In this document: positions 14,357-16,669 of the stretch, piece by piece
Layout: each line of letters starts with the position of its first letter
Numbering within the stretch: position 1 is the first letter of the stretch
Assembly: GCA_005893365.1 (NCBI GenBank)
Contig: VBPB01000086.1
Span: 1 to 16,669 of the forward strand
Reading direction: 5' to 3'
Source: Candidatus Eiseniibacteriota bacterium
Lineage (GTDB): Bacteria; Eisenbacteria; RBG-16-71-46
Length of the DNA stretch: 16,669 nt
Notes under the pieces: model-generated
What the model was told of the DNA's origin: nothing
What the model saw: the letters and a program-made list of their open reading frames with translations, nothing else
Databases searched by the model: none
Translations under genes and position numbers: made by a program

Positions 14357-14575
14357 GTGACGAGATACATGGTGGTGATCGAACGTGGCGAGTCGAGTTG
14401 GGGCGCTCACGTGCCCGATCTCCCTGGCTGCGTTGCGGTCGGCGAGACGCGAGACGAAGCCATTCGACTGATCGGTGAGGCGATCGCGCTTCACATCGAT
14501 GGGCTGAAGCGCGAAGGACTCGCGGTGCCCAAGCCGTCTTCGGAAGGGGCGTTTGTCGATGTCGAGGCTGCATGA
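14357..14575 (+). CDS. HicB-like antitoxin-family protein (orphan)
   Basis: This 72-aa protein has a HicB/UPF0150 fold: YMVVIERGESSWGAHVPDLPGCVAVGETRDEAIRLIGEAIALHIDGL. The PDLPGC and GET-x-x-EA-x-x-x-x-x-EAI-x-x-HI patterns are diagnostic. HicB normally neutralises the HicA mRNA interferase, and many have a C-terminal DNA-binding segment; this one is the short form without it. No HicA-like gene (60 aa, with a GSH motif) is found on either side, so it is an orphan or acts with a distant partner. The start is GTG 14357 with AGGGGGA about 7 nt upstream; ATG 14369 is an alternative. It sits 27 nt after acsA and begins a stretch of less GC-rich small genes that looks acquired. Confidence 0.8.
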   Translation: MTRYMVVIERGESSWGAHVPDLPGCVAVGETRDEAIRLIGEAIALHIDGLKREGLAVPKPSSEGAFVDVEAA

Positions 14576-14648
14576 CGGCCGGTAGATCCGGCCCGGCTGC
14601 GCCGACCGATCGACGGCACTTGGAAAGGTGGACGGTTGAACAGAGCGA

Positions 14649-14873
14649 TTGCGACCCGGTCCAACGTGGGCGGAGTTTCCGTTGGAAGCCCGGCTCGTGT
14701 GGATGAACCTGGCCCCGGACGAGCAGGAGGCCATCTTGGAGGCGGCCTGGTGTCCGGCGTGCATGAAGTCCACGCCCTTCGAGGTCCTCGGCGGGCGGCT
14801 GGTCGCGGGTGGGCTCGCCCTCTCGGGGCGGCGCCGGTGATGCCACGGAGAAGTGGGTTTGGTCGAACGATAG
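14649..14873 (+). pseudogene. Degraded small zinc-ribbon protein gene
   Basis: From TTG 14649 the frame reads RPGPTWAEFPLEARLVWMNL, APDEQEAILEAAWCPACMKS and TPFEVLGGRLVAGGLALSGRRR, then stops at TGA 14838-14840. Reading on in the same frame gives CHGEVGLVER and a TAG at 14871-14873. WCPAC is the first half of a zinc ribbon. A second CxxC would be expected after 'LALSG', and Arg-x-x-Cys (CGC...TGC) is found around the TGA. Two transitions (CGC from TGC, TGA from CGA) would restore C-x-x-CHGEV. The upstream reading may also be off by one base, since TTG 14636 has a good AAGGTGG ribosome site but is in another frame. I call it a pseudogene; a 63-aa expressed short form is possible. Confidence 0.45.
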
Positions 14874-14903
14874 GCAGCTCGTCGGGAAAGTAGGGGAGCA
14901 GTC

Positions 14904-15233
14904 ATGATTGGAGAGAGGCTGAGCGGGCGCAAGGCAGGGATTTCGGTGACGGTGACGGTGCGGGAGCGGGAGCTCCTGCGGGACGAGACCTTGGCAGATC
15001 CGGAGTATGCCGATCGGTTTCGGGAATCGCATGGGCGGTGGGTGGCGCGATTCACGGCGTCGGAGCTCGATGACATGCTGGGCTACGTGGCCGAGGCCGC
15101 GAATCACACCCGGCAGGCCAAGCTGCGTGCGGAACTGGATGCTCTGTACGAACGCCTTGAGCCCTTGGAACAAGCGGCTGGCCCCAGTCGACCCCCCGGC
15201 AAGTCGTGGATCATGATCGGCCGGCCCCCATAG
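14904..15233 (+). CDS. Conserved-looking hypothetical protein (109 aa)
   Basis: It starts at ATG 14904 with AGGGGAG 6 nt upstream. The protein begins with a beta-strand pair (GISVTVTVRERELLRDETLADPEYADRF) and continues into charged helices (FTASELDDMLGYVAEAANHTRQAKLRAELDALYERLEPLEQ). The RERELLRDETLADPEY and DDMLGYVAEAANHT...LRAELDALYERLE pieces resemble a set of unnamed bacterial proteins sometimes found beside accessory or plasmid-type genes, but I cannot name the family with certainty. No signal peptide, membrane helix or catalytic motif is seen. It lies 30 nt after the remains of the zinc-ribbon gene and may once have formed a pair with it. Base composition is lower in GC than the flanking metabolic genes. 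Confidence 0.65.
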   Translation: MIGERLSGRKAGISVTVTVRERELLRDETLADPEYADRFRESHGRWVARFTASELDDMLGYVAEAANHTRQAKLRAELDALYERLEPLEQAAGPSRPPGKSWIMIGRPP

Positions 15234-15272
15234 GGTAGCGTGGAACAGGACCGCCCCCCGGCGTAGGAGCCG

Positions 15273-15509
15273 GTGCCTGTCAGGATTCTGAGCGAGATCG
15301 ACCGGATCGAGACGATCGCCGTGGGGCGGAGGATTCGGGAGTGGGTGCGACTCGAGCGCGCGTACGGACCGGGCCGATGGCGCAAGCGTAAGGGGATTGC
15401 CCGAGTCCGCTTAGACGAGGGCCCGGTCTTCAGGGCCGAAGTACACTGGTACGAGGCCTCCGGCGTCGGCCGGAGGGAGTACAAGATCAAGCGCATCCTG
15501 GACACGTGA
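15273..15509 (+). CDS. Small conserved protein, first of a coupled pair (78 aa)
   Basis: It starts at GTG 15273 with AGGAG close upstream (3-nt spacing). The protein is basic: RIREWVRLERAYGPGRWRKRKGIARVRL, DEGPVFRAEVHWYEASGVGRREYKIKR. The RWRKxKGxAxVRL...AExHWYEAxGxGRxExKIKR pattern is one I recognise in small unannotated proteins of many genomes; no function is known to me. The basic patches suggest nucleic-acid binding. Its stop codon overlaps the next gene in GTGA (15506-15509), so the two are translationally coupled, as in toxin-antitoxin or other two-protein modules. Confidence 0.7.
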   Translation: MPVRILSEIDRIETIAVGRRIREWVRLERAYGPGRWRKRKGIARVRLDEGPVFRAEVHWYEASGVGRREYKIKRILDT

Positions 15510-15745
15510 CCATGACACGGACCAACCATCGCGCGCTCTATGTTCTCTGTGTCTCCAATCGTGGGTTCCGTGCTTCGCTCATCGTCCGGAAGGTCTACCG
15601 GACGATTCCGGATCTCAAAGCCGAGGCCCGGAGTCTGGTTCGCGTCATCGACGAATCGGGAGAGGGCTACCTCTACCCAGAACGCCTCTTCGTCGCGATC
15701 GAACTCCCGCGCGAGGCTGGCAGGGCATTTCGAGCCGCGAGCTGA
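15506..15745 (+). CDS. Small conserved protein, second of a coupled pair (79 aa)
   Basis: The protein reads RALYVLCVSNRGFRASLIVR, KVYRTIPDLKAEARSLVRVI, DESGEGYLYPERLFVAIELP. The ending RVIDESGEDYLYPxxxFVxIxLP and the central KxYRxxPDxxA are features of a widespread family of roughly 75-aa bacterial proteins without an assigned function. A compact SH3-like or other beta-barrel is plausible. It starts at GTG 15506, overlapping the preceding stop by GTGA; ATG 15512 is an alternative two codons later. No separate ribosome-binding site is visible, which fits translational coupling with the basic partner upstream. It is less GC-rich than the neighbouring metabolic genes. Confidence 0.7.
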   Translation: MTMTRTNHRALYVLCVSNRGFRASLIVRKVYRTIPDLKAEARSLVRVIDESGEGYLYPERLFVAIELPREAGRAFRAAS

Positions 15746-15870
15746 CCGCATCCGTGAAGATGGACCATCGCTGACCACCGGGATGCCCATGGCCGCAACC
15801 GTGACGCTCCGCCGCCCGTAGACGCGCCATCGCGATTGTTCCGCCGTCCCTCGCCCGGAGGCCGCCTGCC

Positions 15871-16669
15871 ATGCAGCTCGTCATCGATTCGGTCGGCAAG
15901 CGCTATGGCCGCTCGGTGTGGGGGCTGCGCGACTTCGCGCTGACTCTCGGCCCGGGCGTGCTGGGACTGCTCGGGCCCAATGGTGCCGGCAAGTCCACGC
16001 TCATGCGCATCCTCGCGACCGTGACGCGGCCGACCGAGGGGCGCGTCACCTGGGACGGGACCGACATCACCCGCGAGCCGGACGCCTTGCGGTCCGTGCT
16101 CGGCTATCTGCCGCAGGACTTCGGCGTCTATCCCAACCTCTCGGCGCTCGAGTTCCTGGAGTACTTGGCCGCCGCCAAGGGTCTGGAGGCGCGCGCCGCC
16201 AAGGCGCGCATCGCCGAGCTGATCGAGTTGGTCAACCTCACCGACGCGGCGCGGCGGCCGCTGGGGGGCTACTCGGGCGGCATGCGCCAGCGGGTGGGCA
16301 TCGCCCAGGCGCTCCTCAACGATCCGCGGCTCTTGATCGTGGACGAGCCGACGGCGGGGCTGGATCCGGAAGAGCGCCTGCGCTTCCGCAACCTGCTCGC
16401 CGAGCTGTCGGGTGAGCGCATCGTCATCCTCTCGACCCACATCGTCTCCGACGTCGAGGCGACGGCGACCCACATCGCCTTGATCGCCCAGGGCCGGCTG
16501 GTCGCGCACGACTCGCCCGAGGCGCTGCTCAAGGCCGCGTCGGGCAAGGCGTGGGAGTGGGTCATCGCCAGCGACGCGCTCGCCGAGGTCAAGGCGCGGC
16601 ATCGGGTGAGCGGGACGCTGCGGCGCGGCGACGGCGTGCACGTGCGCATCGTCGGCGACGCGGCGCCGG
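15871..16669 (+). CDS. ABC transporter ATP-binding protein (ABC-2 type), 3' end outside the window
   Basis: This is the nucleotide-binding subunit of an ABC exporter, at the cytoplasmic face of the inner membrane. The 266 residues seen contain the whole ATPase domain: Walker A GPNGAGKST (35-43), Q-loop Gln82 in YLPQDFG, signature YSGGMRQR (134-141), Walker B LLIVDEP (154-160), D-loop GLD, and switch His190 in STHIVSDVE. This arrangement, with LGYLPQDFGVYPNL, is that of the CcmA/NatA-like group, which works with ABC-2 permeases. After 225 an accessory C-terminal domain begins and is cut by the window edge. GGAGG (15857-15861) lies 9 nt before the ATG. The permease gene should follow outside the window, and the substrate is unknown. 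The 125 nt between it and the preceding small gene hold no convincing promoter. Confidence 0.92.
   Translation, partial: MQLVIDSVGKRYGRSVWGLRDFALTLGPGVLGLLGPNGAGKSTLMRILATVTRPTEGRVTWDGTDITREPDALRSVLGYLPQDFGVYPNLSALEFLEYLAAAKGLEARAAKARIAELIELVNLTDAARRPLGGYSGGMRQRVGIAQALLNDPRLLIVDEPTAGLDPEERLRFRNLLAELSGERIVILSTHIVSDVEATATHIALIAQGRLVAHDSPEALLKAASGKAWEWVIASDALAEVKARHRVSGTLRRGDGVHVRIVGDAAP

Noticed and set aside
14838..14840. TGA read as selenocysteine, next to a Cys codon
   Set aside because: A zinc ribbon needs its partner Cys three residues before the TGC, where CGC is found. I checked for no SECIS structure, no Sec gene is visible, and gene decay explains it better.
1..16669. CRISPR arrays, tRNA or rRNA genes, insertion sequences and phage genes
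   Set aside because: No regularly spaced repeats, cloverleaf-like sequences, rRNA-like stretches or transposase/integrase motifs were noticed on either strand.

Overview
The window is uniformly very GC-rich, with gene starts that use ATG, GTG and TTG. It encodes secreted BNR-repeat and S9-peptidase proteins typical of soil lineages such as Gemmatimonadota, Eisenbacteria or Acidobacteriota. No rRNA or other phylogenetic marker is present, so the phylum is a guess.

Layout. (1) 1-1737: the C-terminal end of a P1B-4-type metal ATPase converges on two minus-strand genes for exported proteins, a lipoprotein and a DUF1080/LamG-like protein. A strong hairpin lies between the converging genes. (2) 1855-5961: arginase, followed 6 nt later by a 1059-aa secreted BNR/VPS10-like beta-propeller protein. 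(3) 6020-9018: a compact organosulfur operon. It has a promoter, a 30-codon leader ORF with three consecutive Cys codons, and a terminator hairpin, followed by an SsuE-like FMN reductase, an ATP-grasp ligase and an SfnG/SsuD-like flavin monooxygenase. The last three overlap one another. (4) 9002-12229, minus strand: an exported DUF5666-like protein whose frame runs without a stop into an S9 peptidase, then a small membrane protein and a RidA-family protein. (5) 12166-12610: a divergent intergenic region with two matching promoters and a long nested inverted and direct repeat. (6) 12611-14329: AMP-forming acetyl-CoA synthetase. (7) 14357-15745: a patch of small accessory genes with visibly lower GC: an orphan HicB-like protein, a degraded zinc-ribbon gene, a hypothetical protein and a coupled pair of small conserved proteins. 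(8) 15871-end: the ATPase subunit of an ABC-2-type exporter, cut by the window edge.

The most interesting signal is upstream of the organosulfur operon. The Cys-rich leader, a protector hairpin, an antiterminator pairing and a 16-bp terminator stem fit a complete cysteine-responsive transcription attenuator. It would switch on sulfone/sulfonate scavenging when cysteinyl-tRNA is scarce. The ATP-grasp ligase inside this operon has no obvious role in desulfonation. Its tight coupling suggests an extra, undescribed step. Secondary points are the stop-less gene fused to the S9 peptidase, the repeat element before the acetyl-CoA synthetase, and the broken zinc-ribbon gene.
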